Shown here: positions 51,629 to 60,384 of the stretch, in pieces
Layout: every line of letters starts with the position of its first letter
Numbering within the stretch: position 1 is the first letter of the stretch
NCBI RefSeq assembly: GCF_013823385.1
Contig: NZ_PNMA01000008.1
Location: forward strand, 1-64,000
Length of the DNA: 64,000 nt
Origin: Hyphomonas sp.
GTDB lineage: Bacteria; Pseudomonadota; Alphaproteobacteria; Caulobacterales; Hyphomonadaceae
Reading direction: 5' to 3'
Translations under genes and position numbers: made by a program
Notes under the pieces: model-generated
The model's database searches: none
Told to the model about the DNA's origin: nothing
The model's input: the letters and a program-made list of their open reading frames with translations, nothing else

Positions 51629-52867
51629 ATGCAGATGCCCGCCGAAGGACGCCCCTGGGGTGATGTACGCGCCGAAATGCTCTCTCGCGGCGCAGGGGAT
51701 GTGGCCTGGAGGGAGGGCAAGACGGCCGTCTATGTCTTCAATGCCGGGGAAGATGTGCACGCCCTCCAGCATGAGGCCTATGGCCTGTTCATGGCGGAGA
51801 ATGGCCTGGGCCCCCTCGCCTTTCCCTCGCTGGCACAGATGGAGAAGGATGTAATCTCCATGGCGCTCGGCCTGCTGCACGGCCCGGAAGGGTCGACGGG
51901 CGCAATGACTTCGGGCGGCACCGATTCGATCACCATGGCGATCAAGACGGCACGCGACTATGCCCGCGCCCATGGCTGGCCCAAGGACCGCGCCAACATC
52001 GTCATCCCCCGCTCCGGCCACCTTGCCTTCCACAAGGCGGCCCTGCTGATGGACATCGATATCCGCAGCGTGCCGTTGAAGACCGATGGCAGTTATGAGG
52101 CCGATCCGGCCGCCATGGCGGCAGCAATCGATGACGCCACGATCATGATGGTCGGCTCGGCGCCGAACTTCCCTCATGGCATCATCGACCCGATTGCCGA
52201 TCTCGGCAAAGTCGCTGAGGCCAAGGGCGTCTGGCTGCATGTCGATGCCTGCGTGGGCGGATACTTCGCGCCCTTTGCGCGGATGAACGGCGTGCCGGTT
52301 CCGGATTTCGACTTTGCCGTTCCAGCGGTCAAATCCATGAGCGCCGACCTGCACAAATACGGCTACTGCGCCAAAGGCGCCTCCACCGTCCTCTTCCGGT
52401 CGGCTGATCTCTACAAGCACATGCCGTTTTCCCTCAGCGACTGGTCCGGCGCGCCGATGAAAACGCCGACGCTGGCGGGCACACGCCCCGGCGGCGCGAT
52501 CTCGGCAGCCTGGGCGGTGATGAATGTGCTCGGCGTGTCGGGCTACCGTGAGAAGCAGGGCCTCGTCTGCGCGACACGCGAGAAGATCGAAGCAGGCGTG
52601 AGGGCGCTGGGCTTTGAAGTTCTGGGCAAGCCGCTCCTCGGCCTTGTGGCCTTTCGCCATCCGGACGCCGACACCCTCGCCCTCTACAGCGCGATGCGCC
52701 AGCGCGGCTGGTTCACCTCTTTCACGGTCGAACCGCCAAGCCTGCACCTGATGCTCTCGCCCAAACATGCCGAAGTGGCCGATGACTATCTCAGAGACCT
52801 CGCCGCGTGTCTGGAGGCGGTAAAGGCGGGCAACACGGCGCCGAAAGTGGAGGCGCGCTACTCCTGA
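51629..52867 (+). CDS. PLP-dependent lyase similar to sphingosine-1-phosphate lyase
   Basis: A 412-residue group II decarboxylase-fold enzyme. TSGGTDSITMAIKTARDYAR is the cofactor-phosphate region, HVDACVGGYFAPF contains the conserved Asp, and SMSADLHKYGYCAKGAS carries the PLP lysine (Lys243). This last motif is characteristic of sphingosine-1-phosphate lyase. It could degrade a phosphorylated long-chain base or a related amino-alcohol phosphate. There is no membrane anchor. GGAGGA precedes the ATG. Confidence 0.85.
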   Translation: MQMPAEGRPWGDVRAEMLSRGAGDVAWREGKTAVYVFNAGEDVHALQHEAYGLFMAENGLGPLAFPSLAQMEKDVISMALGLLHGPEGSTGAMTSGGTDSITMAIKTARDYARAHGWPKDRANIVIPRSGHLAFHKAALLMDIDIRSVPLKTDGSYEADPAAMAAAIDDATIMMVGSAPNFPHGIIDPIADLGKVAEAKGVWLHVDACVGGYFAPFARMNGVPVPDFDFAVPAVKSMSADLHKYGYCAKGASTVLFRSADLYKHMPFSLSDWSGAPMKTPTLAGTRPGGAISAAWAVMNVLGVSGYREKQGLVCATREKIEAGVRALGFEVLGKPLLGLVAFRHPDADTLALYSAMRQRGWFTSFTVEPPSLHLMLSPKHAEVADDYLRDLAACLEAVKAGNTAPKVEARYS

Positions 52868-52956
52868 GGCGTTAAGCGTTGCGTTGCGCATTCGTCCATG
52901 GTCCACTGCGCTCATGAAGGCGCGCTGGGGGACGGCGCCTTATGGGAGGACACAAG

Positions 52957-53373
52957 ATGAAACACGCAACCGTTGCCGCAGCTTTCTTCGGCGCCATGAT
53001 CCTGCTTGCCGGATGCGGCCAGGGCAAAGTTGAGGGCAAGGATATCTCCGCCTCATCATCGGCCAAGGATATCGGCAAAGCGTATGTCGCCGAGCTGACC
53101 CGGATCGCCGACGCGCTGGAAACCGTGGAAGATGAAGCCAGCGCCCGCGCCGCTGCCGCGGACATCCGCAAGGCAGCCGACGGCCTCAAGAATATGGAAG
53201 AAGAACTGGGCGGAGAAATCTCCGGAATAAAGGCAATGCAGATCTTCGGCAGCAACTATCAGCAACTGGCCGACGCCCAGCTGCGGATGATGACAGCCCT
53301 CACCCAGCTGCAGGCTGAGCATCCTGAGCTGATGGAAATCATCGGCGAGGAAACAGACCGGCTGGGGCAATAG
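52957..53373 (+). CDS. Small helical lipoprotein of unknown function
   Basis: A 138-residue protein with lipobox LAGC (cysteine near residue 19). The mature part is nearly all helix and rich in Ala, Glu and Lys (EDEASARAAAADIRKAADGL). GGGAGGA lies just upstream of ATG 52957. It ends 18 bases before the convergent phosphodiesterase gene. No family is recognised. Confidence 0.7.
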   Translation: MKHATVAAAFFGAMILLAGCGQGKVEGKDISASSSAKDIGKAYVAELTRIADALETVEDEASARAAAADIRKAADGLKNMEEELGGEISGIKAMQIFGSNYQQLADAQLRMMTALTQLQAEHPELMEIIGEETDRLGQ

Positions 53374-53391
53374 GCCCCCGCCCGGCGCGCT

Positions 53392-54726
53392 TCACTGCGG
53401 AGCGCGCGCCGCCGGGCAGCGCCCGCCCGTCACCTGCTCCACCACGGCCGGATCGCCATCGGTCTCTGCCGGCTCGATGCCGAGCGCGCAGGCGATCATC
53501 AGATAGACGTTCACATTCTCGAACGGCGCGGCCATCTCCCCTTCCGGAAAGATCGGCCCCGCCGCGATGAAGGTGGCCGCCATGGTGGGGTCGAGATTGT
53601 CGTAGCCATGCTGGCCGGGGATCGGCGCGCGCCAGCCGCCCAGATTGGCATTGCGCACCGACCAGCCCGGATCAGCCACCAGGAACAGGTCCGGCCCGCG
53701 CGTCGGGTGGTCGAAATGGTAGTGCGCGGGCATTTCGCCGCGCTTGTAGACATGGATGTGCTCGTCGAAATCCTTCAGGCCCTGATACGCCGCCTCCAGC
53801 GCTGCGCCTTCGCCATAGATATGCAGGAAGGTGTGGTTCGATCCACCATACGGGCCATTGAATTGCGGCACCGTCAGTTCCTTCAGGTCCAGATGGGCGC
53901 CGATATCGAGCACCTTTTCCGGGTCGATCCATTCCATGCCGTGGTCTGACACAACAATGATCGTCGTGCGCTCCAGCAGGCCGCGCGTCTTCAGCCCATC
54001 GACCAGCTGTCCGACATAGCCGTCCACCTCGGCCACCGCTTCCTTGGCTTTTTCAGACCTCGGCCCGAAATAATGCGCGGCCGTGTCCACGCGGTCGAAA
54101 TAGATCGCGGCAAAGCGGGGCAGCTCTGCTTCGGGCGCGTCATACCAGCCGAGCACTTCGTCTACCCGGTCCTGATAGGGCTTGTTGTGTTCGTAGGGCG
54201 TCCAGCGGGTCGGACGCACACCGTCATGGGGCACTTCCGAGCCCAGCCAGAACATGATCGAGGTCGGCAGGCCCTGCTTCTCGGCGGTGATCCAGATCGG
54301 CTCGCCCTGCCACCAGCGCTCTTCCTGCGGGCCGGTGGCGCGGTCAAACTGCTCATTGGCGGCCTTGTCATAGGGATAGTTCTCCACCATCCCGTGATGC
54401 TTGGGGTAAAGCCCGGTCGCCAGAGAGTAGAAGTTCACAAAGGTCACGCTCGGCATCACCGGGCGCATGGCTTCGGCGCGCACGCCGCGCGCGGCCAGCG
54501 CCTTGAGATTTGGCGCCTCCCAGCGGTCGATCATCGGCGGGTTGAGGCCGTCCAGCCCGATCATCAGCACCAGCGGCGCCTCCGCAGCCGGGGCAGCGGT
54601 GTCTGTCTCGACAATCTGCGGCGACAGGAGCGACGCGGGCGGGGGCACCTCATTCTGCGCCGACTGGCACGCCGTCATCAGGACCGCCGCAAGCGCCGAC
54701 ACTATCCCTGTCCTCAACCGTCCCAT
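53392..54726 (-). CDS. Type I phosphodiesterase / nucleotide pyrophosphatase family lipoprotein
   Basis: A 444-residue alkaline-phosphatase-superfamily enzyme. The signal peptide ends in MTAC (lipobox). LMIGLDGLNPPMID holds the first metal Asp. MPSVTFVNFYSLATGLYPKHHGM holds the nucleophile Thr and typical NPP start. Later metal ligands are in YFDRVDTAAHYFGP and VVSDHGME, and the last histidine is near PGQHGYDN. It probably cleaves nucleotides or phospholipid headgroups at the cell surface. GGAG precedes ATG 54726. Confidence 0.9.
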   Translation of the reverse strand: MGRLRTGIVSALAAVLMTACQSAQNEVPPPASLLSPQIVETDTAAPAAEAPLVLMIGLDGLNPPMIDRWEAPNLKALAARGVRAEAMRPVMPSVTFVNFYSLATGLYPKHHGMVENYPYDKAANEQFDRATGPQEERWWQGEPIWITAEKQGLPTSIMFWLGSEVPHDGVRPTRWTPYEHNKPYQDRVDEVLGWYDAPEAELPRFAAIYFDRVDTAAHYFGPRSEKAKEAVAEVDGYVGQLVDGLKTRGLLERTTIIVVSDHGMEWIDPEKVLDIGAHLDLKELTVPQFNGPYGGSNHTFLHIYGEGAALEAAYQGLKDFDEHIHVYKRGEMPAHYHFDHPTRGPDLFLVADPGWSVRNANLGGWRAPIPGQHGYDNLDPTMAATFIAAGPIFPEGEMAAPFENVNVYLMIACALGIEPAETDGDPAVVEQVTGGRCPAARAPQ

Positions 54727-54876
54727 GCCCTGCTCCTTCACGCCATCGGTAAACATCTTTCCGCCTTAGACCCCGAATGTAGCGGCGATGTGAAGCCCAG
54801 GAGCTGAAAAAGAGGTGACGGCAGGCCTCAACGCACTAAACAAAACGTCATGAAAAACTTCTGATGGGGAACCGCC

Positions 54877-56847
54877 ATGAAACGACACAGCCTCCGCCTC
54901 GTGTCCATTGCCGCGCTTGCCGCTGCCCTTGCCGCCTGCGCCCAGACCGCCACCACGCCGGCCGCCACGCTTACCGCAGCCAGCGCCGCGCCAATCGCCG
55001 CCGAGCGCGTGACCAGGGGCAATCTCGTCCTCGAATCGATCCCGGAAATTCCCGCTGAGATCTCGGAGCGCCTCTCGGCCTATGAGAATGTCCGCAGCCA
55101 TGCCTTCCTGGACTGGACTGGCGATGGCAGCATTCTGATCACCACCCGTTTCGGCGACACCAACCAGGTGCATGAGGTAAAGAGCCCCGGCGGCGCGCGC
55201 CGGCAGCTTACCTTCTTCGATGAAACCGTCAGCAATGCCACCGTGAACCCCAAGGGCGGCGCCTTCCTCTTCGCCCGCGACAAAGGCGGGGATGAATATT
55301 ATCAGGGCTACCGCTTCGACCTGCAGACCGGAACGATCACCGGCTTTACAGAGCCTGGCACACGCAACGGCTCTCCCCTCTGGGCCGATGCCGGCCAGCT
55401 TGCCGCCTGGGCCCGCACCAATCCGGGTGACCCGAACAACGACATCATCATCGGCAACCCCGCCGACCCGGCCAGCGTGCGCGTGGCCCTGGAAGGCGAA
55501 GGCGCCATCGGCCCGGTCGACTGGTCCGATGACGGATCAAAACTGCTGCTGCAGCGCTATATCTCCATCGCGGAAAGCCGTCTCTTCGTTCTGGACGTGG
55601 CCTCCGGCGATCTGACGCAGATCAATCCCGGTGAAACGGTGTCCTATTCCGGCGGCGCGCTGCTCAGCGATGGCTCGATCCTCACCGCGACCGACAAGGA
55701 CAGCGAGTTCACCAATCTGGTGAGGATCGCGCCTGATGGCACCTTTACCAACTATACCGGCGATATCGACTGGGGCGTGTCCGACTGGACGCTGTCGCCC
55801 GATGGCAACACGGTGGCCTTCACCCTGAATGAAGGCGGCCTAGGGACGATCCATCTGCTGGAGGTCGAAAGCGGCCATGTCCGTCCCGGCCCCACCCTGC
55901 CCGTGGGCATCGCCTCCGGCCTCGTCTTTTCCCGCAGTGGCAGCCATGTCGGCTTCACCTTCAACGCCGCCACAAGCCCGGCCGATGCCTGGTCATTCGA
56001 TGTGGCGACGCTGAACCTCACCCGCTGGACCGAAGCGGAAACCGGTGGCCTCAACCCCGATACCTTCATCGAGCCCGTCCTCTTCGATTATCCGAATGCG
56101 GACGGCATGGATATTCCCGCCTTCATCTACAGGCCGAAGGGCGAAGGCCCGCATCCGGTGATCATCTCCATCCATGGCGGCCCGGAAGGCCAGTCCCGCC
56201 CCGGCTTTGCCTCCTCCTACCAGTATTGGGCGAATGAGCTGGGCATCGCTGTCGCCGTGCCCAATGTGCGCGGCTCCACCGGCTATGGCAAAACCTATGT
56301 GTCGCTGGACAATGGTCTCAACCGGAAGAAGTCTGTCGAAGACATCGGCGCCCTGCTCGACTGGATCGCGGCACAGCCCGATCTCGACAGCGACAAGGTG
56401 ATCGTCCATGGCGGCTCCTATGGCGGCTATATGGTTCTCGCCTCGATGATCGATTACGCAGACCGGCTCGCCGGCGGCATCGACATTGTCGGCATTTCGG
56501 ACTTCAAGACCTTCCTTGAGAACACCGAAGGCTACCGCGCAGACCTGCGCCGCGCCGAATATGGCGATGAGCGGGACCCCGTGATTGCCGCCTTCTTCGA
56601 CGAGATTTCGCCGTTGAAGAATGCCTCAAAGATCACCAAGCCCCTGTTCGTCATCCAGGGCTATAACGACCCCCGCGTTCCGTATACGGAGGCCGAGCAG
56701 ATCCTTGAAGCGGTCAAGGCCAATGGCGTGAAAGCCTGGTTCATGATGGCGATGGATGAAGGCCATGGCTTCCGCAAGAAATCGAACCGCGAGGCCCAGC
56801 GCGAGGCCGAAACCCTCTTCATCCAGGAAGTGCTCGCCGAAAAATGA
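54877..56847 (+). CDS. S9-family prolyl oligopeptidase-like peptidase, lipoprotein
   Basis: A 656-residue peptidase with a lipoprotein-like signal (ALAACAQT, cysteine about 22). An N-terminal beta-propeller runs from about residues 60 to 390, and the alpha/beta hydrolase domain from about 400. The catalytic Ser514 is in HGGSYGGYM, the Asp follows near GYNDPRVPY, and His is in DEGHGFRKK. It would degrade short peptides in the periplasm or at the surface. It is divergent from the phosphodiesterase gene. Confidence 0.93.
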   Translation: MKRHSLRLVSIAALAAALAACAQTATTPAATLTAASAAPIAAERVTRGNLVLESIPEIPAEISERLSAYENVRSHAFLDWTGDGSILITTRFGDTNQVHEVKSPGGARRQLTFFDETVSNATVNPKGGAFLFARDKGGDEYYQGYRFDLQTGTITGFTEPGTRNGSPLWADAGQLAAWARTNPGDPNNDIIIGNPADPASVRVALEGEGAIGPVDWSDDGSKLLLQRYISIAESRLFVLDVASGDLTQINPGETVSYSGGALLSDGSILTATDKDSEFTNLVRIAPDGTFTNYTGDIDWGVSDWTLSPDGNTVAFTLNEGGLGTIHLLEVESGHVRPGPTLPVGIASGLVFSRSGSHVGFTFNAATSPADAWSFDVATLNLTRWTEAETGGLNPDTFIEPVLFDYPNADGMDIPAFIYRPKGEGPHPVIISIHGGPEGQSRPGFASSYQYWANELGIAVAVPNVRGSTGYGKTYVSLDNGLNRKKSVEDIGALLDWIAAQPDLDSDKVIVHGGSYGGYMVLASMIDYADRLAGGIDIVGISDFKTFLENTEGYRADLRRAEYGDERDPVIAAFFDEISPLKNASKITKPLFVIQGYNDPRVPYTEAEQILEAVKANGVKAWFMMAMDEGHGFRKKSNREAQREAETLFIQEVLAEK

Positions 56848-56859
56848 GGCGCCGCACAC

Positions 56860-56891
56860 CGCTCTTTCCCCGCGCCTGCCGGGAAAGAGCG
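56860..56891 (+). terminator. Hairpin after the S9 peptidase gene
   Basis: CGCTCTTTCCC (56860-56870) pairs exactly with GGGAAAGAGCG (56881-56891) around a ten-base loop. It is 12 bases after the stop codon. No T-run follows, so it is a probable but not certain terminator. Confidence 0.6.
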
Positions 56892-56982
56892 GCTCCGGCT
56901 GCCGGAATTGCTTTTCCTCTCGACCCCGGCCAGCGGCGCGCTAAGTGTAGGCGGGCGCCAGCCCCGGCCGAGAGGAACCTCC

Positions 56983-57654
56983 ATGATCACCCTGCACCAT
57001 CTTGAGAAATCCCAGTCCATCCGCATCCTCTGGCTGCTGGAGGAGCTGGGGGTTCCCTATGAGATCAAGCTCTACGACCGCGACCCGCAGACGCGGCTTG
57101 CGCCCGCCGCCTACAAGGCCATCTCGCCGCTGGGCACCGCCCCGGTGATCACGGACGGCGCCATCACGCTGGCCGAAACCAACGCCATCGTCGACTATAT
57201 CTGCGACACGCATGATACCGGCCGCCTGCGCCCCGCGCCCGGCTCACCCGAGCGCGTGAAATACCTCTTCTGGTTCCACACCTCGCAAGGCAGCCTGCAA
57301 CCGCTGCTGACCAACAAGTTCGTAATGATGGCGATGCAGACGCGCGCGCCCTTCCTCGTTCGCCCCGTTGCCAGATCGCTCGTCGGCGCGCTGGATCAGG
57401 CTTTCTTCGGCCCGCGCCTGGCTGCCCTGTTCCGCGAGATCGAAAAGGCGCTCAGCGAGAGCAAATGGTTTGCCGGTGATGAACTCACCGCCGCCGACAT
57501 GGTGATGGGCTATTCCATGGAACTCTGCGTTCACCGCGCCGGCATGGACGAGAAGACCCATCCCAACGCCTACCGCTTCCTGAAACAGATGCGCGAATAC
57601 CCTTCCTATATCCGCGCCATGGAGAAGGATGGCAAAGGCACCATCCTCCTCTGA
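56983..57654 (+). CDS. Glutathione S-transferase
   Basis: A 223-residue GST. The thioredoxin-like N-terminal domain has HHLEKSQSIRILWLLEELGV and PLGTAPVITDG, with ETNAIVDYI as the glutathione-binding Glu-Thr/Ser site. The helical C-terminal domain holds WFAGDELTAADMVMGY. The usual Tyr/Ser near the N-terminus is probably Ser in KSQS. It conjugates or transports hydrophobic electrophiles. GAGGA precedes ATG 56983. Confidence 0.9.
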   Translation: MITLHHLEKSQSIRILWLLEELGVPYEIKLYDRDPQTRLAPAAYKAISPLGTAPVITDGAITLAETNAIVDYICDTHDTGRLRPAPGSPERVKYLFWFHTSQGSLQPLLTNKFVMMAMQTRAPFLVRPVARSLVGALDQAFFGPRLAALFREIEKALSESKWFAGDELTAADMVMGYSMELCVHRAGMDEKTHPNAYRFLKQMREYPSYIRAMEKDGKGTILL

Positions 57655-57677
57655 TCTGATCCGCCTACGGATGGCGC

Positions 57678-58685
57678 CTAATCCAGCACATCCTTCACGG
57701 CCGGGCCCCAGGGCGAATTGCCGAGCATTGCCAGCTGCGTCTCGCGGGAGACCGCGTTGATTGCTTCCTGTGGCTTGTTGCCGGGATGCACGGGCCGGCG
57801 GAGCGGGCGCGTGCCGCGCGGCATGGCAATGATCTCGGCAATGGCGCGGGGAATGTCCATCGGGTCCGTCGTCCCGCCCCCGCTGCTCGGCTGGCCCATG
57901 CCGGCGGTCATTTCCGGATAAGCATCCAGCAATTCCTGCGGCGTGCGCGCCTTCAAGGCGGCGGCCCGCGCCGTGCTCTTTTCCCAGATCTTCGTTGGAT
58001 AGCCGCCCGGCTGGATGATCGTGACCTCGATCCCCTGCGCGGCAACCTCATAGGCGAGGGTCTCCGACAGCGCCTCCAGCGCAAACTTCGTCGGCGAATA
58101 ATGCCCGATGCCCGGAATGATGACGCGGCCCAGCTGGGAGGAGATCTGGAAAATCTGCCCCTTCCCCGCCGCGCGCATCGCCGGCAGCACGGCCCGCGCC
58201 ATCCGGTGGGGCCCGAACACATTCGTCTCGAACAGCAGCTTTGTGGCTTCCATGTCCTGCACTTCGGCAGGCCCGCCAAGGCCGATCCCGGCATTGTTGA
58301 TCAGCACGTCCAGCGTGCCGCCGGTCTTCTCCAGAACGGTGGCTACGCCGCTGGCAACGCTCTCATCCGACATCACATCGATTTCAACCACCTCGATGGC
58401 GAGCCCTTCCTCGCGGGCGAGCTGTGCCAGTCCCTCTGCTTCGGGCCGGGGCAGGTTCCGCATCGTGGCGAACACGCGCGCGCCCAGGCGGGCATAATGC
58501 TCCGCCCCAAGACGGCCAAAGCCGGAGGCGGCCCCGGTGATGAGAATGGACTTGCCCTCCAGTGCGCCAGGCGGCGGCGCCTGCGGCCCCGTCTCGCCCA
58601 GCGCTTTGGGCGCCCCGCTCATCGCCCCCAGCACTGCGGCTGATCCGCCGATCATCTGCCGGCGGGTTGCACCCTTCTTGCCCAT
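57678..58685 (-). CDS. Short-chain dehydrogenase/reductase with a Tat-like leader
   Basis: A 335-residue SDR. The N-terminus GATRRQMIGGSAAVLGAM has a twin arginine followed by a hydrophobic stretch, suggesting Tat export. The Rossmann motif is ITGAASGFG, then NNAGIG, and the catalytic Ser and Tyr-x-x-x-Lys are in SSQLGRV and YSPTKFA. NAD(P) cofactor proteins exported by Tat are folded with their cofactor, which fits. GGGAG precedes ATG 58685. The substrate is unknown. Confidence 0.88.
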   Translation of the reverse strand: MGKKGATRRQMIGGSAAVLGAMSGAPKALGETGPQAPPPGALEGKSILITGAASGFGRLGAEHYARLGARVFATMRNLPRPEAEGLAQLAREEGLAIEVVEIDVMSDESVASGVATVLEKTGGTLDVLINNAGIGLGGPAEVQDMEATKLLFETNVFGPHRMARAVLPAMRAAGKGQIFQISSQLGRVIIPGIGHYSPTKFALEALSETLAYEVAAQGIEVTIIQPGGYPTKIWEKSTARAAALKARTPQELLDAYPEMTAGMGQPSSGGGTTDPMDIPRAIAEIIAMPRGTRPLRRPVHPGNKPQEAINAVSRETQLAMLGNSPWGPAVKDVLD

Positions 58686-58795
58686 GGCTCTCTCCCTCTC
58701 TGCTTGCTGACAGGACAATAGGCGGAAAAGCCGCAGAGACAAACAAAACCGGCGCGCTGGCAACGCGCCTCACGGGTCACATCTGCGTGGGGAGA

Positions 58796-59278
58796 TCAGC
58801 CCACCTCAGCCGAATAGTTGATGGCGAAGCAATGCGTCCCCGCTGCCTCCCGCCGGTCGCCCAAGTTTGGCAGCGCGTTTGTTGACCGGTATTGAAACGG
58901 CCCGTCCTCCTGCTTCCGCGGGGCGGCGAACTCCGCGCAGATCTGCGTGACGCGGCCCTCCTCGCGCACCAGAGCAAAGGGCGCGTCCGTGACGGGATCC
59001 ACGCGCAGGTCGCCATTGAAGCATTTGTCCTGCGCCGTAGACCGGTATTCCTTCCAGACCACCTCCAGCTGCTCGGCCGTTTCTGGAATCTCCATCCCGG
59101 CCTTCTGCAGGCAGACGAGGGCATTGGCCGTCGAGAGCAGTGCTGTTTCCCGCTGCTGGTCCTCTTTCAGCCGCCGCGCTTCGGCAGGCCCACCGGTCAC
59201 CGCCAGCCCGGCCACAATCGCCGCCAGAACGATCACCCCCAACCCCGTCCACAGGACCATATCCCGGCTAAATGCCAT
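58796..59278 (-). CDS. Membrane-anchored protein of unknown function
   Basis: A 160-residue protein with one N-terminal membrane helix (VLWTGLGVIVLAAIVAGLAV, about 7-26) and a soluble periplasmic part with several cysteines (LVCLQKAG, DKCFNGD, QICAEF, THCFAI). ATG 59278 overlaps the end of the DUF5671 gene by 11 bases; ATG 59299 is also possible. The two genes are clearly coupled. No family is recognised. Confidence 0.65.
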   Translation of the reverse strand: MAFSRDMVLWTGLGVIVLAAIVAGLAVTGGPAEARRLKEDQQRETALLSTANALVCLQKAGMEIPETAEQLEVVWKEYRSTAQDKCFNGDLRVDPVTDAPFALVREEGRVTQICAEFAAPRKQEDGPFQYRSTNALPNLGDRREAAGTHCFAINYSAEVG

Positions 59279-59912
59279 TGGCTTCGTCCCGCTCTGCATT
59301 GGTGATGAAATAGCCGAAGATCGCCCCGGCGATTGCCGCCACCACCAGCGCCTTCAGGGCAAAGCGCAGGGTCAGCTCGCCGCTGAGGAAATTGTAGACG
59401 ACCGAGATTGCATCGGCGACGAGGATGGTGCCCGCAATCACGAGGCTGACATAGATCAGCCATTTGCGGATGCGGGAGCGTTGCAGGGCGGGGTTGCTGC
59501 GCCGCGCCTTCAGCAGGATGCGCGCCAGCCAGAAGAAGATCGGTGTGCCGACGATCAGCCCGGCAATCGCCGAGCGTATCTGCGTGTCCGACCCGCCCCA
59601 ATAGCGGTAGGGCTGCTCGATCTTGTCCGGCACCGCCGTATCGATCAGCGCAAACAGCAGGGAGCCAAGATTGTAGGCCACCACGCTGAGCACGATGAAG
59701 AAGAGAAGGTAGAAGAAGGCCTCACGGGCCGAGAGATAGGATTGCGGCCGGGGTACAGCGACCGGGAAGGCCGTCTCGGCAAAGGCGGAGAGGGACTCGT
59801 CCACCTCCTCTGCCCGCCATCCGGCATCCAGCAGCGCCGTCCGGATCGCGGGCCGCGCCTGCCCTCTTTCGAGGGCTTCCTTGACGAAAGCTGTCAGTAT
59901 GCTGTTGGCCAT
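59268..59912 (-). CDS. DUF5671-family membrane protein
   Basis: A 214-residue protein. The first 45 residues form a soluble helical domain (FVKEALERGQARPAIRTALL, then WRAEEVDESLSAF) like a UBA-type or SHOCT-like module. About four membrane helices follow (FFYLLFFIVLSVVAYNLGSL and later). The RSRIRKWLIYVSLVIAG block is typical of DUF5671. Function unknown. It lies just downstream of the tmRNA gene on the same strand. Confidence 0.82.
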   Translation of the reverse strand: MANSILTAFVKEALERGQARPAIRTALLDAGWRAEEVDESLSAFAETAFPVAVPRPQSYLSAREAFFYLLFFIVLSVVAYNLGSLLFALIDTAVPDKIEQPYRYWGGSDTQIRSAIAGLIVGTPIFFWLARILLKARRSNPALQRSRIRKWLIYVSLVIAGTILVADAISVVYNFLSGELTLRFALKALVVAAIAGAIFGYFITNAERDEANGI

Positions 59913-60004
59913 AGGTTCCCCGGATCGCGATCAGTGTTGACGCGCAGAGTGGACGCCAATCAGGGCGTTCACAAGACAATTTCCAGGAGGAGAAGGTGGA
60001 GGCT

Positions 60005-60312
60005 TCTGTTGCCAGGCGCCTCCGGGCCCCGCCTAGGGGTCTGAAACCCTAGGAGTTAAGGTCGGAAAACATCCGGCCGCTTACGCAGCCATCAGTTCGC
60101 CTTCAGCAAAGTTGTCGTTTGCAACTATTTGCTTGTGAGCTTCTAACGCAGCTCATGCGAGCGAAAGCCTCGTCTTTACACGTCCGTCGACACTATTTCG
60201 GCCCCGTCAGAAACAGACCTTCAGAGAGGTCTGCTTGTGGTGGAGCCGCCGGGTACCGCCCCCGGGTCCGAGCCGCTTATTACACGCGCGTTTATCGCCA
60301 TAGTCCGAAGAC
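60005..60312 (-). ncRNA. ssrA: Circularly permuted two-piece tmRNA
   Basis: Read on the minus strand the gene starts with the acceptor piece (about 60312 to 60238), which has a T-arm-like segment and ends CGGCTCC-ACCA with the CCA encoded. A 32-base spacer (60237-60206) follows, with its own hairpin CAGACCT/AGGTCTG. The coding piece begins GGGGCCGAAATAG at 60205. GGGGCCG pairs with CGGCTCC as a 7-bp acceptor stem whose third pair is G-U, the alanine identity signal. The tag frame is at 60122-60081. A hairpin CCTAGGG/CCCCTAGG follows it. tmRNA rescues stalled ribosomes. This permutation is typical of alphaproteobacteria. The outer ends are estimated. Confidence 0.95.
60081..60122 (-). other. 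tmRNA proteolysis-tag reading frame
   Basis: The frame reads ANDNFAEGELMAA and then stop TAA, beginning at the resume codon GCA. With the alanine from charged tmRNA the tag is AANDNFAEGELMAA. The AANDNF part matches the known Caulobacter tag and is the region bound by SspB; the last residues MAA are the ClpX signal (usually VAA or LAA). Confidence 0.92.
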
Positions 60313-60314
60313 CG

Positions 60315-60371
60315 GGCCAATATAGGGGATAGCCGGGCCAAAGGTAAGCCCCTGATATCCCCTATATGGCC
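60315..60371 (-). promoter_or_regulatory. tmRNA promoter embedded in an inverted repeat
   Basis: On the minus strand TTACCT (60347-60342) and TATATT (60324-60319) are spaced by exactly 17 bases and fit a sigma-70 type promoter with a start near 60312. The region is bounded by an inverted repeat: GGCCAATATAGGGGATA (60315-60331) against TATCCCCTATATGGCC (60356-60371), which differ by one inserted base. Confidence 0.6.
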
Positions 60372-60384
60372 CCACGGGCAGCCA

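Noticed and set aside
51485-52915. 476-codon minus-strand open frame
   Set aside because: Shadow of the PLP-dependent lyase gene on the plus strand.
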